This document shows positions 16,985 through 24,759 of a DNA stretch of 64,000 nucleotides, piece by piece. Made by a program: the position numbers and the translations under genes. The notes beneath the pieces are model-generated. The model did no database searches and had not been told where the DNA came from. It saw only the letters and a program-made list of their open reading frames with translations. Positions within the stretch are counted from its first letter, which is position 1, and each line of letters starts with the position of its first letter. Source of the DNA: Terriglobales bacterium (GTDB lineage: Bacteria; Acidobacteriota; Terriglobia; Terriglobales; Acidobacteriaceae); NCBI GenBank assembly GCA_025934735.1, contig JAICWP010000007.1, positions 186,001-250,000 on the forward strand, in the 5' to 3' direction.

Positions 16985-18012
16985 TGCGCGCTGGCGCTCA
17001 GGGCGCGGGCAATCGCCGGCAGTGGCGCGTACAGCGCCTGCATGGTTTCCGCAAAGCCCTTGAAGTCCAGCGACTGCGCGCCATCAGAAAGCGCGCGCTC
17101 CGGGCAGGGGTGCACTTCGATGATGACTCCGTCTGCGCCCAGCGCGAAAGCGGCTCGGCAAAGCGGCGCAATCAGGCTGCGCCGCCCCGTGCCGTGCGAA
17201 GGATCGGCCATCACCGGCAGGTGGGAAAGCTCGCGCGCCAGCGCCACCGCCGCCAGGTCCAGCGTGTTGCGCGTTTCCGTTTCGAAAGTCTTGATGCCGC
17301 GCTCGCACAGCACCACCTGCGAGTTGCCGCCGGCCAGCAGGTATTCCGCGGCCAGCAGCCATTCCTTGACCGTGGCCGAGGGCCCGCGCTTGAGCAGCAC
17401 CGGCTTGTTGACCACCGCCAGCTTGCGCAGCAGCGCGAAGTTCTGCATGTTGCGCGCTCCCACCTGCAGCATGTCCGCGTGCTCGCAGATCAGGTCAATG
17501 TCTTCCATGCTCATGACCTCGGTCACTACCGGCATGCCCGTCTCGCGCCGCACCGCACTCAAAATCTCCAGCGCCTCCAGCCCCAGGCCCTGGAAGTCGT
17601 AGGGTGAGGTGCGCGGCTTGTAAGCGCCGCCCCGCAGCATCACCGCCCCCGCTTCTTTCACCGCCTGCGCTGTGGCCAGCATCTGTTCCCGCGATTCCAC
17701 TGAGCACGGCCCCGCGATCACCACGAATTCTCCGCCGCCAATTCGCACTCCACCCACGTCCACCACCGTGCGGTGCGGCTTGGTCTGCCGGTTCACCAGC
17801 TTGAACGGCGTGGCGATGGTAACCACGTCTTCCACACCCGCCGCCGCCTTCAGCGCCTCCAGTTCGTGCCGCCGGCCGTTGCTGCCTACCGCGGCCACGA
17901 TGGTCTTGGTTTCCCCGCGGGTCACGTGCGCCTGGAACCCAGCCTCGCGGATGCGATCGATCACGTGCTCGATTTCCTGTTCGCTTGCCCCTTCCGCCAT
18001 GTTCACGATCAT
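16981..18012 (-). CDS. aroF: 3-deoxy-7-phosphoheptulonate synthase (type I-beta, with N-terminal ferredoxin-like domain)
   Basis: First enzyme of the shikimate pathway: phosphoenolpyruvate plus erythrose 4-phosphate gives DAHP. 343 aa. Residues 1-70 are the ferredoxin-like regulatory domain found in Thermotoga-type enzymes (MIVNMAEGASEQEIEHVI). The barrel follows: VIAGPCSVES, LRGGAYKPRTSPYDFQGLG, MPVVTEVMSMEDIDL, QVGARNMQNF, LLKRGPSATVKEW, VMADPSHGTGRRSL. ATG 18012 has AAGGAG eight bases ahead. It forms an operon with pheA. A terminator and an aromatic-rich leader peptide lie between its promoter and its start. Confidence 0.95.
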   Translation of the reverse strand: MIVNMAEGASEQEIEHVIDRIREAGFQAHVTRGETKTIVAAVGSNGRRHELEALKAAAGVEDVVTIATPFKLVNRQTKPHRTVVDVGGVRIGGGEFVVIAGPCSVESREQMLATAQAVKEAGAVMLRGGAYKPRTSPYDFQGLGLEALEILSAVRRETGMPVVTEVMSMEDIDLICEHADMLQVGARNMQNFALLRKLAVVNKPVLLKRGPSATVKEWLLAAEYLLAGGNSQVVLCERGIKTFETETRNTLDLAAVALARELSHLPVMADPSHGTGRRSLIAPLCRAAFALGADGVIIEVHPCPERALSDGAQSLDFKGFAETMQALYAPLPAIARALSASAQ

Positions 18013-18122
18013 AAACAGCTCCTTAATTTCCCAATGTCATCCAGTTTCCAATGTCATCCTGAGCGAGTGCCTGTCGAGCTATGCGAGGCGAGGCACAATT
18101 CGAACAACCTTGCGTTTCTACA

Positions 18123-18156
18123 ATAAAAAAGCCGCGATCCCTGAGAGATCGCGGCT
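18123..18156 (-). terminator. Intrinsic terminator in the aroF leader (attenuator)
   Basis: On the minus strand AGCCGCGATC pairs perfectly over 10 bp with GATCGCGGCT (arms 18147-18156 and 18130-18139, 7-base loop), followed directly by TTTTTTATT. This is a textbook rho-independent terminator. It lies 24 bases after the stop of the leader peptide and about 110 bases before the aroF ATG. As placed, it would end both ilvC read-through and transcripts from the aroF promoter unless antitermination occurs. Confidence 0.85.
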
Positions 18157-18180
18157 GCTTGGCTAGAACCTTTGGGCTAC

Positions 18181-18270
18181 TTATGCTGCCCGGGCACACG
18201 GTTCGCCGGCGCCGCTACTCTCCAAGTAGTAGCGGTAAAATCGCCGCCAGCTAAATCGCGCCGTATGCAT
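18181..18270 (-). CDS. Aromatic-amino-acid-rich leader peptide (29 aa), candidate attenuator
   Basis: Tiny ORF starting MHTAR, continuing FSWRRFYRYY and ending ARAA-stop, so two Phe, one Trp and three Tyr fall within ten codons. It lies just after a near-consensus promoter and just before an intrinsic terminator, upstream of DAHP synthase and prephenate dehydratase. An 8-bp hairpin (CCGCTACT/AGTAGCGG, 18212-18219 with 18228-18235) overlaps the Tyr codons, as in classical ribosome-mediated attenuators. Its ATG is only about 3 bases from the predicted transcript start, so translation may be leaderless; no Shine-Dalgarno is visible. A long competing antiterminator was not obvious: only GCGGC/GCCGC pairing between the leader hairpin and the terminator arm. 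Confidence 0.65.
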   Translation of the reverse strand: MHTARFSWRRFYRYYLESSGAGEPCARAA

Positions 18271-18278
18271 GGTCCGTG

Positions 18279-18307
18279 AATATACCTGCCCTTCGTTTCT
18301 ATGTCAA
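18279..18307 (-). promoter_or_regulatory. Sigma-70 promoter of the aroF-pheA operon
   Basis: On the minus strand TTGACA (18307-18302), a 17-base spacer and TATATT (18284-18279) match consensus at 11 of 12 positions. The predicted transcript start is near 18273, eight bases after the ilvC stop (18315) region and just ahead of the leader-peptide ATG. This indicates that aroF-pheA is transcribed separately from the ilv genes. Confidence 0.8.
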
Positions 18308-18314
18308 CAATGCC

Positions 18315-19349
18315 TTACGCCGGCACCGCCGTGCGCTTGCTCTCCTGCTTCACTACTACCGGATCCAGGAACTTCATCATGGCCCGCAGCCGCGCTCCCA
18401 CTTCTTCGATCAGTTGCTCCTGCTCGCTGGCACGCTTGCCTTCAAACCACTCCCGTCCCGTCTTGTTCTCCTCGATCCACTTGCGGGCGTAGGTGCCGTC
18501 CTGGATCTCGCGCAGCATCTGCCGCATGGTCTTGCGCGTCTCATCGGTGATCACGCGCGGCCCGCCCGTGTAATCTCCGTGCTCGGCGGTGTCGCTCACC
18601 GAGTACCGCATGTAGTTCAGCCCGCCGCGGTAGATCAGGTCCACAATCAGCTTCAGCTCGTGCAGGCACTCAAAGTAGGCGATCTCCGGCTGGTATCCCG
18701 CCTCCACCAGCGTATTGAACCCAGCCTTGATCAGCTCGCTCACTCCGCCGCAGAGCACGGTCTGCTCGCCAAACAGGTCAGTTTCTGTCTCTTCGGCGAA
18801 AGTGGTTTCCAGCACCCCGGCGCGCGCCGCTCCAATCGCCTTCGCGTAGGAGAGCGCCTGCTCGCGGGCGCGACCGCTGGCGTCCTGATGCACGGCCAGC
18901 AGCGCCGGCGTGCCCCCGCCTTCCACAAACACTTCGCGGACGCGGTGTCCCGGCGCCTTAGGCGCCACCATCGTCACATCCACATCCTTCGGACAAGCAA
19001 TGGTGCCGTAGCGGATGTTGAACCCGTGTGCGAACATCAGCGTCTTGCCCGCGGTCAAGGCCGGGCGAATTTCTTTCTCGTAAACTTCCGGCTGGGTGGT
19101 GTCTGGAATCAGGATCATGACCACATCGCCCCAGCGCGCGGCCTCGGCTACCGAGGTCACGGTCAGCCCTGCCGCCTGCGCCTTCGCCCGCGAGCGGCTG
19201 CCTTCGTGCAATCCCACCCGCACGCTTACCCCGCTGTCCTTTAGGTTGAGGGCATGGGCATGGCCCTGCGAACCGTAGCCTATGATGGCCACCTTCTTCG
19301 CCCGGATTAGTGCCAGGTCCGCATCTTCGTCGTGATAAATCTTCGCCAT
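18315..19349 (-). CDS. ilvC: Ketol-acid reductoisomerase (NADP+)
   Basis: Isomerises and reduces acetolactate or acetohydroxybutyrate in valine and isoleucine synthesis. 344 aa, class I. Visible motifs: [24 protein letters not shown] (nucleotide-binding GxGxxG), [11 protein letters not shown] (phosphate-binding loop favouring NADPH), [22 protein letters not shown], and the metal-site segment [19 protein letters not shown] with the later helix [21 protein letters not shown] 19349 ([12 protein letters not shown]) has AAGGA nine bases ahead. The frame stays open upstream to 19439 through a repeat element, but that extension (MTGFARQ...) is not like the family. Last gene of the ilvDBNC cluster. 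Confidence 0.96.
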   Translation of the reverse strand: MAKIYHDEDADLALIRAKKVAIIGYGSQGHAHALNLKDSGVSVRVGLHEGSRSRAKAQAAGLTVTSVAEAARWGDVVMILIPDTTQPEVYEKEIRPALTAGKTLMFAHGFNIRYGTIACPKDVDVTMVAPKAPGHRVREVFVEGGGTPALLAVHQDASGRAREQALSYAKAIGAARAGVLETTFAEETETDLFGEQTVLCGGVSELIKAGFNTLVEAGYQPEIAYFECLHELKLIVDLIYRGGLNYMRYSVSDTAEHGDYTGGPRVITDETRKTMRQMLREIQDGTYARKWIEENKTGREWFEGKRASEQEQLIEEVGARLRAMMKFLDPVVVKQESKRTAVPA

Positions 19350-19390
19350 GGAGGAATATCCTTTCGTCTTGCGATTCGAAATCTGCTGAA

Positions 19391-19438
19391 CTCGTGTAGG
19401 GGCGGAGCTCTGCTTCGCCTGACGGGCGAAGCCCGTCA
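19391..19438. repeat. Palindromic repeat between ilvN and ilvC
   Basis: tgtaggggcggagctctgc is followed by GCTTCGCC, a 5-base loop and GGCGAAGC, resembling family A in layout. It occupies half of the 90-base gap between ilvN and ilvC and is open in the ilvC frame. It could modulate relative expression of the last gene, or it may simply be a tolerated insertion. Confidence 0.55.
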
Positions 19439-19439
19439 T

Positions 19440-19994
19440 TTAAACTGAATACGAAACTGTCCCCGAGGCCGGCGCAGCATCCGCCGCATCAGCCCCCGCA
19501 CTGGCGCCATTGGCCGCTTTTCCCCCGCGCCGCATCGCCACCCTCCCGGTGCGCACCATTTCCAGCACGCCGTAGCCTTGCAGCACCTGCAGCAGCCCCT
19601 CAATCTTATCCTCGGTGCCGGTGATTTCGATCATCATCGACTCCGGCGAAACGTCCACCACCTTGGCTCGGAACACTTCCACTAGGTCCATGATGTGCGA
19701 CCGTTGCGAGGCGCTCGCCGTCACCCGAATCATCGCCAGCTCGCGGTATACCGCCGCCTCGGCCGTCACATTCTCCACCAGCAGCACGTTGATCAGCTTG
19801 TAGAGGTGCGCTTCCAGCCGCCGCGCGCCAGTTTCATCCGTATCCACCACGATGGTCATGCGCGAAACGCCCGTCTTCTCCGTGCGTCCCACGGTCAAAG
19901 AGTCAATGTTGAAGGCCCGCCGCCGGAACAGTGACGCCACCCGCGCCAGCACGCCCGGCTTGTCTTCCACGTAAACCACGAAGGTGTTCAGCAT
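19440..19994 (-). CDS. ilvN: Acetolactate synthase small (regulatory) subunit
   Basis: 184 aa. N-terminal ACT domain: TFVVYVEDKPGVLARVASLFRRRAFNIDSLTVG, the valine-binding pattern of IlvN/IlvH. A second ACT-like half follows (ELAMIRVTASASQRSHIMDLVEVFRAKVVDVS, then VLEMVRTGRVAM). The C-terminal ~25 residues are an unusual Ala/Gly-rich tail (GKAANGASAGADAADAAPA). It activates IlvB and confers valine feedback inhibition. Nine bases separate it from the ilvB stop, so the subunits are co-translated. Confidence 0.95.
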   Translation of the reverse strand: MLNTFVVYVEDKPGVLARVASLFRRRAFNIDSLTVGRTEKTGVSRMTIVVDTDETGARRLEAHLYKLINVLLVENVTAEAAVYRELAMIRVTASASQRSHIMDLVEVFRAKVVDVSPESMMIEITGTEDKIEGLLQVLQGYGVLEMVRTGRVAMRRGGKAANGASAGADAADAAPASGTVSYSV

Positions 19995-20003
19995 GTTTGC
20001 CCT

Positions 20004-21722
20004 TTACTCGTCCGCGGCGGTTTCCACCAGCACGCCCGGCCGCCGGATCATCTGGTGCAGATCGGCGCCCGCCGCCACCATGGGGTAAACCGAATCTTCC
20101 TGCTCCACCTGGAAATCAATCAGCACCGGCCCTTCGTGCTGCCGCGCCGCTTCGATGGCCGGCACCACTTCGGCGCGCTGCTTCACCGCCGTGCTGCGGA
20201 TGCCGAATGCCTCCGCCAGCTTCACAAAGTCCGGGTTCAGCAGTGGCGTTGACTCGTAGTTCCGATCGTAGAAAAACTCCTGCCACTGCCGCACCATGCC
20301 CAAATACCCGTTGTTGATGATGGCGATATTGATCTTCACCTTTTCCTGCACCATGGTGGCCAGTTCCGCCATCGTCATCTGGAAGCCGCCGTCGCCCACC
20401 ACCACCCAGACCTCAGCCTCGGGTCTCGCCACTTTGGCGCCAATCGCCGCCGGCAGCGCAAAGCCCATCGTGCCCAGCCCGCCGGACGTAATCAGCGAGC
20501 GCGGCGTCTCGTGGTGGTAATACTGCGCCTCCCACATCTGGTGCTGGCCCACGTCCGTGACCACTAGCGCCTTGCCCTCAGTGGTCCGCCAAAGGTCGTT
20601 GATCACGTGTGCCGCATAAAGATGCCCGCTGTCCGGCAGGTTCTGAATGTCGCGTACCGCCGAATCGCCCTTCAGCTTGCGAAGATAATCCAGCCACTCG
20701 CGGTGTTGGCACGGCTCCAGCTCTTCCAATAGTTCCTGCAAAACCGCGCGCAGATCGCCCACCAGCGCCACATCCACCCGCACGTTCTTGTTGATCTCCG
20801 CGGGGTCAATTTCGACGTGAATCTTTTTGGCATTGCGCGCGTAGGTCTTCAAATTGCCGGTCACGCGGTCGTCGAAGCGCATGCCCAGCGCGATCAGCAG
20901 GTCGGCTTCCTGGATCATGGTGTTCACCCAGGCCTCGCCGTGCATGCCCATCATCCCCAGGTTGAGCTGGTGCGACGCGGGAAATGCCCCCAGTCCCAGC
21001 AGCGTCAGCGCCACCGGGATCTGCGCCCGCTCCGCGAATTGCAGCAGTTCCCCGCCGGCTCCGGAAACCAGGATGCCGTGGCCGGCGAGGATCACCGGGC
21101 GTTTAGCTTGATGAATCAATTCCATCGCCTGCTCGTACTCGTCAGGCTTGGGTGAAAGGTCAGGACGGTAGCCGGGCAACTGCGGCGCCGCGGCCTCCCA
21201 GTCGAACTCGCAGCTGGACTGCTGCGCGTCCTTGGTCACGTCAATCAGCACCGGCCCCGGACGGCCCGACTTCGCAATATAGAACGCTTCCCGGATGGTG
21301 CGAACCACTTCATCCGCGCGCGTCACCAGGTAATTGTGCTTGGTGATGGGCAGCGTGATGCCGGTGATGTCCGTTTCCTGGAACGCATCCGAGCCGATCA
21401 GCTTGCTTCCCACCTGGCCCGTGATGCACACGATGGGCGAAGAATCCATCATCGCCGTGGCAATCCCGGTCACCATGTTGGTGGCGCCGGGCCCTGAGGT
21501 CGCAATCGCCACGCCCACGCCGCCGGAAGCCCGCGCGTAGCCGTCAGCCATGTGCGTGGCCCCCTGCTCGTGCCGCACCAGCACGTGATGAATCGAGCTG
21601 TGCTGCAGCGCGTCGTAGGCGGGAAGAATGGCCCCGCCGGGATACCCGAAGACGTGCTTCACGCCTTCGCGTTCCAGGCACTTCCAGATAATTTCTGCTC
21701 CGGTTTTCCGTTCCTTGCTCAT
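20004..21722 (-). CDS. ilvB: Acetolactate synthase large (catalytic) subunit
   Basis: ThDP-dependent synthesis of acetolactate or acetohydroxybutyrate from pyruvate and 2-ketobutyrate. 572 aa. TGAEIIWKCLEREGVKHVFGYPGGAILPAYDAL; RHEQGATHMADGYARASG with the catalytic glutamate; ATSGPGATNMVTGIATA; FAD-binding middle domain ALGMRFDDRVTGN; and the C-terminal ThDP site VVGDGGFQMTMAELATMVQEKVKINIAIINNGYLGMVRQWQE. ATG 21722 (MSKERKTG) lies 2 bases after the ilvD stop. A longer frame to 21854 runs through ilvD and is not used. Second gene of ilvDBNC. Confidence 0.97.
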   Translation of the reverse strand: MSKERKTGAEIIWKCLEREGVKHVFGYPGGAILPAYDALQHSSIHHVLVRHEQGATHMADGYARASGGVGVAIATSGPGATNMVTGIATAMMDSSPIVCITGQVGSKLIGSDAFQETDITGITLPITKHNYLVTRADEVVRTIREAFYIAKSGRPGPVLIDVTKDAQQSSCEFDWEAAAPQLPGYRPDLSPKPDEYEQAMELIHQAKRPVILAGHGILVSGAGGELLQFAERAQIPVALTLLGLGAFPASHQLNLGMMGMHGEAWVNTMIQEADLLIALGMRFDDRVTGNLKTYARNAKKIHVEIDPAEINKNVRVDVALVGDLRAVLQELLEELEPCQHREWLDYLRKLKGDSAVRDIQNLPDSGHLYAAHVINDLWRTTEGKALVVTDVGQHQMWEAQYYHHETPRSLITSGGLGTMGFALPAAIGAKVARPEAEVWVVVGDGGFQMTMAELATMVQEKVKINIAIINNGYLGMVRQWQEFFYDRNYESTPLLNPDFVKLAEAFGIRSTAVKQRAEVVPAIEAARQHEGPVLIDFQVEQEDSVYPMVAAGADLHQMIRRPGVLVETAADE

Positions 21723-21724
21723 GA

Positions 21725-23437
21725 TTAGTGTTTTGCGGTTGCCATTTCCGCCGCTGCTGCCGGCGTGGTGATCGCGCCTTCCGAGGCGGATGAAACCTGG
21801 CTGGCGTACTTGGCGAACACGCCTCGCGTGAACCGCGGCGCGGGCGCGTTCCATTTGCGCAGGCGGGCTGCTACCTCGCCCTGGCTGAGTTCCACCGTCA
21901 GTTCGCGGCGCGACAGGTCAATGCTGATCATGTCGCCGTCCCGCACCGCCGCGATCGGCCCGCCCACAAAGGCTTCTGGGGCAACGTGCCCGATCATCAG
22001 CCCGCGGGTGGCGCCGGAAAAACGTCCATCAGTGATCAGCGCCACTGATTCGCCCAATCCTGCGCCCACAATCGCTGCCGTTACTACCAGCATTTCTCGC
22101 ATGCCTGGACCGCCGCGCGGCCCCTCATAGCGGATTACCACCACGTCGCCCTTGCGCAGCTGGTTTTTCTCCACCGCCGCAAACGCCGCTTCTTCGCTGT
22201 CGAAGACCCGTGCCGGACCCTGAAAAGTATCGCCGTGATGGTGCGCCACCTTCACCACGCAGCCCTCTGGTGCCAGATTGCCTTTCAGAATCGCCAAACC
22301 CCCGGTCGGGCTCAAAGGTTTTGTCGCCGGACGAACCACTTCCTGGCCGGGCGTTTCTTTCCCCTCTGCCGCCTCCTCCCCCAGCGTCCGCCCCGTCGTG
22401 GTCATGGCCTTCGAATGCAGCAGCCCCGCCTCGTGCAGCCGTTTGGCCAGCAACTGCGTGCCCCCCGCACGATACAGATCGGTAGCCATGAACCGCCCCG
22501 CCGGCTTCAAGTCGGCCAGCAGTGGCACCTTTTCGCTGATGGGATTGAAATCGTCCATGCTGAGCGGAATACCCATCTCGGCGGCAATCGCCAAAAGATG
22601 AAGCACCGCGTTGGTGGAGCCGCCGGAAGCGCACACGCTCGCAATCGCGTTCTCCAGCGCCTGCCGCGTGATAATTGCCTTCGGTCGCAGATCACGGCGG
22701 TAGAGTTCCATCACCTGCCGGCCGGCTTGCCGCGCAACCTCATGTTTTGCCGCATCAGTGGCGGGCACGCTGGCGCTGCCCAGCGGCGAAATCCCCAAAA
22801 ACTCCGTGGCCATCGCCATGGTATTGGCGGTGAACTGCCCGCCACATGCCCCTGCCCCGGGACAGGCGTTGTCTTCCAGGCAGGCCAGCCGCTCGTTCGA
22901 CATGGTGCCGCGTGCGTGCGCTCCCACCGCCTCAAAAACATCCTGGATGGAAACGTCTTTGCCTTCAAAATTTCCCGGCGCAATGGAGCCGCCATAAATC
23001 ATCAGCGACGGTATATCCAGTCGGCACAGCGCCATCACCGTCCCCGGAATAGTCTTGTCGCAGCCGGAAAGTGCGATCATCCCGTCGAACAAGTTGCCAC
23101 GTCCCACCAGCTCGATCGAATCGGCAATCACCTCGCGGCTCACCAGCGAAGCCTTCATGCCTTCGCTGCCCATGGTGATGCCGTCGGAGATGGAAACCGT
23201 GTTGAACTCCAGCGGCGTCCCCCCGGCCTCGCGAATGCCCTGCTTCACATATTCGGCAAGTTCGCGCAGGTGCAGGTTGCAGGGGCCGATCTCAATCCAG
23301 GTGTTGGCCACGCCGATCAGCGGCTTTTCCAGGTCTTCCCGGCTGAAGCCGGCGGCGTGCAGCATGGCTCGCGCAGGCGCGCGGTTCCACCCCTCGACAA
23401 GAGGGGCGCTGTGGCGTTTTCCATTGTGGCTGGACAT
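21725..23437 (-). CDS. ilvD: Dihydroxy-acid dehydratase
   Basis: Fe-S enzyme that dehydrates dihydroxy-isovalerate and dihydroxy-methylvalerate to the keto acids. 570 aa from ATG 23437 ([12 protein letters not shown]). Cluster ligand regions [31 protein letters not shown] and [20 protein letters not shown]-terminal [25 protein letters not shown] carries the catalytic-site Ser loop. A TTG at 23479 would add 14 residues, but it lies almost at the predicted transcription start, so the ATG is preferred. First gene of ilvD-B-N-C. No leader peptide rich in Leu/Ile/Val is visible upstream, unlike the aroF operon. Confidence 0.96.
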   Translation of the reverse strand: MSSHNGKRHSAPLVEGWNRAPARAMLHAAGFSREDLEKPLIGVANTWIEIGPCNLHLRELAEYVKQGIREAGGTPLEFNTVSISDGITMGSEGMKASLVSREVIADSIELVGRGNLFDGMIALSGCDKTIPGTVMALCRLDIPSLMIYGGSIAPGNFEGKDVSIQDVFEAVGAHARGTMSNERLACLEDNACPGAGACGGQFTANTMAMATEFLGISPLGSASVPATDAAKHEVARQAGRQVMELYRRDLRPKAIITRQALENAIASVCASGGSTNAVLHLLAIAAEMGIPLSMDDFNPISEKVPLLADLKPAGRFMATDLYRAGGTQLLAKRLHEAGLLHSKAMTTTGRTLGEEAAEGKETPGQEVVRPATKPLSPTGGLAILKGNLAPEGCVVKVAHHHGDTFQGPARVFDSEEAAFAAVEKNQLRKGDVVVIRYEGPRGGPGMREMLVVTAAIVGAGLGESVALITDGRFSGATRGLMIGHVAPEAFVGGPIAAVRDGDMISIDLSRRELTVELSQGEVAARLRKWNAPAPRFTRGVFAKYASQVSSASEGAITTPAAAAEMATAKH

Positions 23438-23491
23438 CAGAACCTGTTTCCCGATTGCTGGCCCGGCTGGAGCAGGCAAGGCGTAGGAGGA

Positions 23492-23545
23492 ACTATCGCA
23501 GGTTGAAACTGATTAGTCAAGCTTATGATATTTATATCACCATAA
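23492..23545 (-). promoter_or_regulatory. Candidate ilv operon promoter and upstream palindrome
   Basis: On the minus strand TTGACT (23520-23515), a 17-base spacer and GATAGT (23497-23492) give a predicted start near 23485, about 48 bases before the ilvD ATG. Immediately upstream lies an AT-rich imperfect palindrome with arms CTTATG and CATAAG (about 23522-23545). It stands out in GC-rich DNA and could be an operator or UP-like element. Confidence 0.45.
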
Positions 23546-23568
23546 GTGTGGCTAATAGACTCATGCGC

Positions 23569-24003
23569 TCAGGAATGTCGCTGCGGCTTGGCGAGATACG
23601 GTACGCGAAGCACGTGCCGGTTCTCTCCTCCTCTCCATTGCAGCTCGCACACCGCCTGCGCTCCCCAACGGCAAAGGCCCACGGCCCCCGCCGCCAGGAG
23701 CAAGTCGAACGGCTTAAGCCAGGAGTATGCCAGCGAAGCTGCCACTGTTCCCCACAGCAGCGGCGTGGCCATCCAAATAAACCATTGCCCGATAAAAGTG
23801 TAGGGCTCGCGTTTCGGTTCGGAAACAGGGTCCGCGATGCACAGGGCGGACAGCGCGGAACCGGCCACCGCCAGCGCCACAGCCAGCCAGAACGAGGCTG
23901 CCCCCGCCAGAGCGCTGAATTGTGCGCTGCCCGGCGCCAGCCCGATAGCTGCGGCTAAGCCGATGCTCGGGGAAACCCGCATTGTGGCCTGCGGAAATCG
24001 CAT
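23569..24003 (-). CDS. Small hypothetical membrane protein
   Basis: 144 aa, not recognised. Three to four hydrophobic segments are visible (SIGLAAAIGLAPG, FWLAVALAVAGSALSALCIA, FIGQWFIWMATPLLWGTVAASLAY, FDLLLAAGAVGLCRWG) with a basic C-terminal tail ending LAKPQRHS. Starts at ATG 24003, or at the internal ATG 23982 (MRVSPSIGL). It ends just before the ilv promoter region on the same strand. Gene reality rests on the long hydrophobic pattern and normal base composition. Confidence 0.55.
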   Translation of the reverse strand: MRFPQATMRVSPSIGLAAAIGLAPGSAQFSALAGAASFWLAVALAVAGSALSALCIADPVSEPKREPYTFIGQWFIWMATPLLWGTVAASLAYSWLKPFDLLLAAGAVGLCRWGAQAVCELQWRGGENRHVLRVPYLAKPQRHS

Positions 24004-24193
24004 ACCGGGTTCCTACTCCCTTGTATTGGCGTTTAGAAATTGGAAGGGTCGAGCCGCCCTAGGGTGCCTTCCCGGAGGGAGATGACGCTCAGTCGAGTAC
24101 AGGCGGAGCGCCCACTCCGCATCGAAGTGGAGGTCCACAACCACTCGCCCCAGCCTCGAAGCTCATTCCGCCTCGCTGTAGTAGCCTTCTACC

Positions 24194-24643
24194 GTGGCCT
24201 GGAACCGGCGGCAGCGCATCTTTGGCGTGATATCCCGAACCTGCATCGCGGCTTATGGACGCTTCCCCGTTTTCGGCCGCTTGCGTGGCTCGGTCGCGGT
24301 AATCCGCCGCCAAAACCGCTTCCTGATGCTCGACCGCAGCGATGATCTCGGGCTGGCGTTCCCGGGCGGCTTGGCCCTGCCCTGGGAGTCCGACGAGAAG
24401 ACCCTGCTTCGCGAAGTAGCAGAGGAAACTGGCCTGCGCCTTAGTTCCTACACTCTGCTGTTCCGTTATGACAACTCTCTTCCCTATCCCGCCCGGGTTT
24501 CGGTCTATGGCGCTGACGCTGAAGGCGAGTTGCACCCATCCTGGGAAGACATTCCCTGCTGGGTGGAACTCTCCGACGTCCAGCATCGTCTCATGCCCAA
24601 CCAGCGGCCAATTTTGGAACGCGTTCTGGAAGAGAGGAACTGA
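24194..24643 (+). CDS. Nudix hydrolase
   Basis: 149 aa. A perfect Nudix box is present: G-L-A-L-P-W-E, seven residues, then REVAEETGL, which binds divalent metal for hydrolysis of a nucleoside-diphosphate-linked substrate. The flanking strands are GSVAVIRRQNRFLMLDRSDDLGLAFPGG and LLFRYDNSLPYPARVSVYGADAEGEL. GTG 24194 is the first start after an in-frame stop at 24184. The N-terminal 27 residues before the domain are short and basic. The substrate cannot be inferred. Followed by low-complexity and family B repeats. Confidence 0.88.
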   Translation: MAWNRRQRIFGVISRTCIAAYGRFPVFGRLRGSVAVIRRQNRFLMLDRSDDLGLAFPGGLALPWESDEKTLLREVAEETGLRLSSYTLLFRYDNSLPYPARVSVYGADAEGELHPSWEDIPCWVELSDVQHRLMPNQRPILERVLEERN

Positions 24644-24649
24644 GAGTTG

Positions 24650-24759
24650 GGATCTCAAGGTTTCTTGGGTTTCTGGGGTTTCTTAGGTTTCAAGATTTCT
24701 AAAACGACTCGGCGTCATTCCGAGGGGCTTTAGCCCCGAGGAATCTCCGCATGCGTGCA
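24650..24759. repeat. Low-complexity stretch plus family B palindromic element
   Basis: Directly after the Nudix stop, ggtttcttgggtttct-type septamers repeat imperfectly (about 24655-24695). Then comes ggcgtcattccgagg with GGGGCT/AGCCCC pairing and gaatctc (24711-24750), a family B copy found again at 27470 and 27809. The palindrome could terminate both convergent genes. Confidence 0.65.

Noticed and set aside
18315-23437. Branched-chain leader peptide ahead of the ilv operon
   Set aside because: I searched the ~130 bases upstream of ilvD and found no short ORF with clustered Leu, Ile or Val codons and no terminator.
24089-24658. 189-codon minus-strand frame over the Nudix gene
   Set aside because: The plus strand carries a perfect Nudix box; the opposite frame is its shadow.
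24711-24750. Family B palindrome as a standard intrinsic terminator
   Set aside because: The GGGGCT/AGCCCC stem has no T-run on either strand and recurs at sites with other contexts, so it is kept as a repeat; partial termination is possible but not shown.
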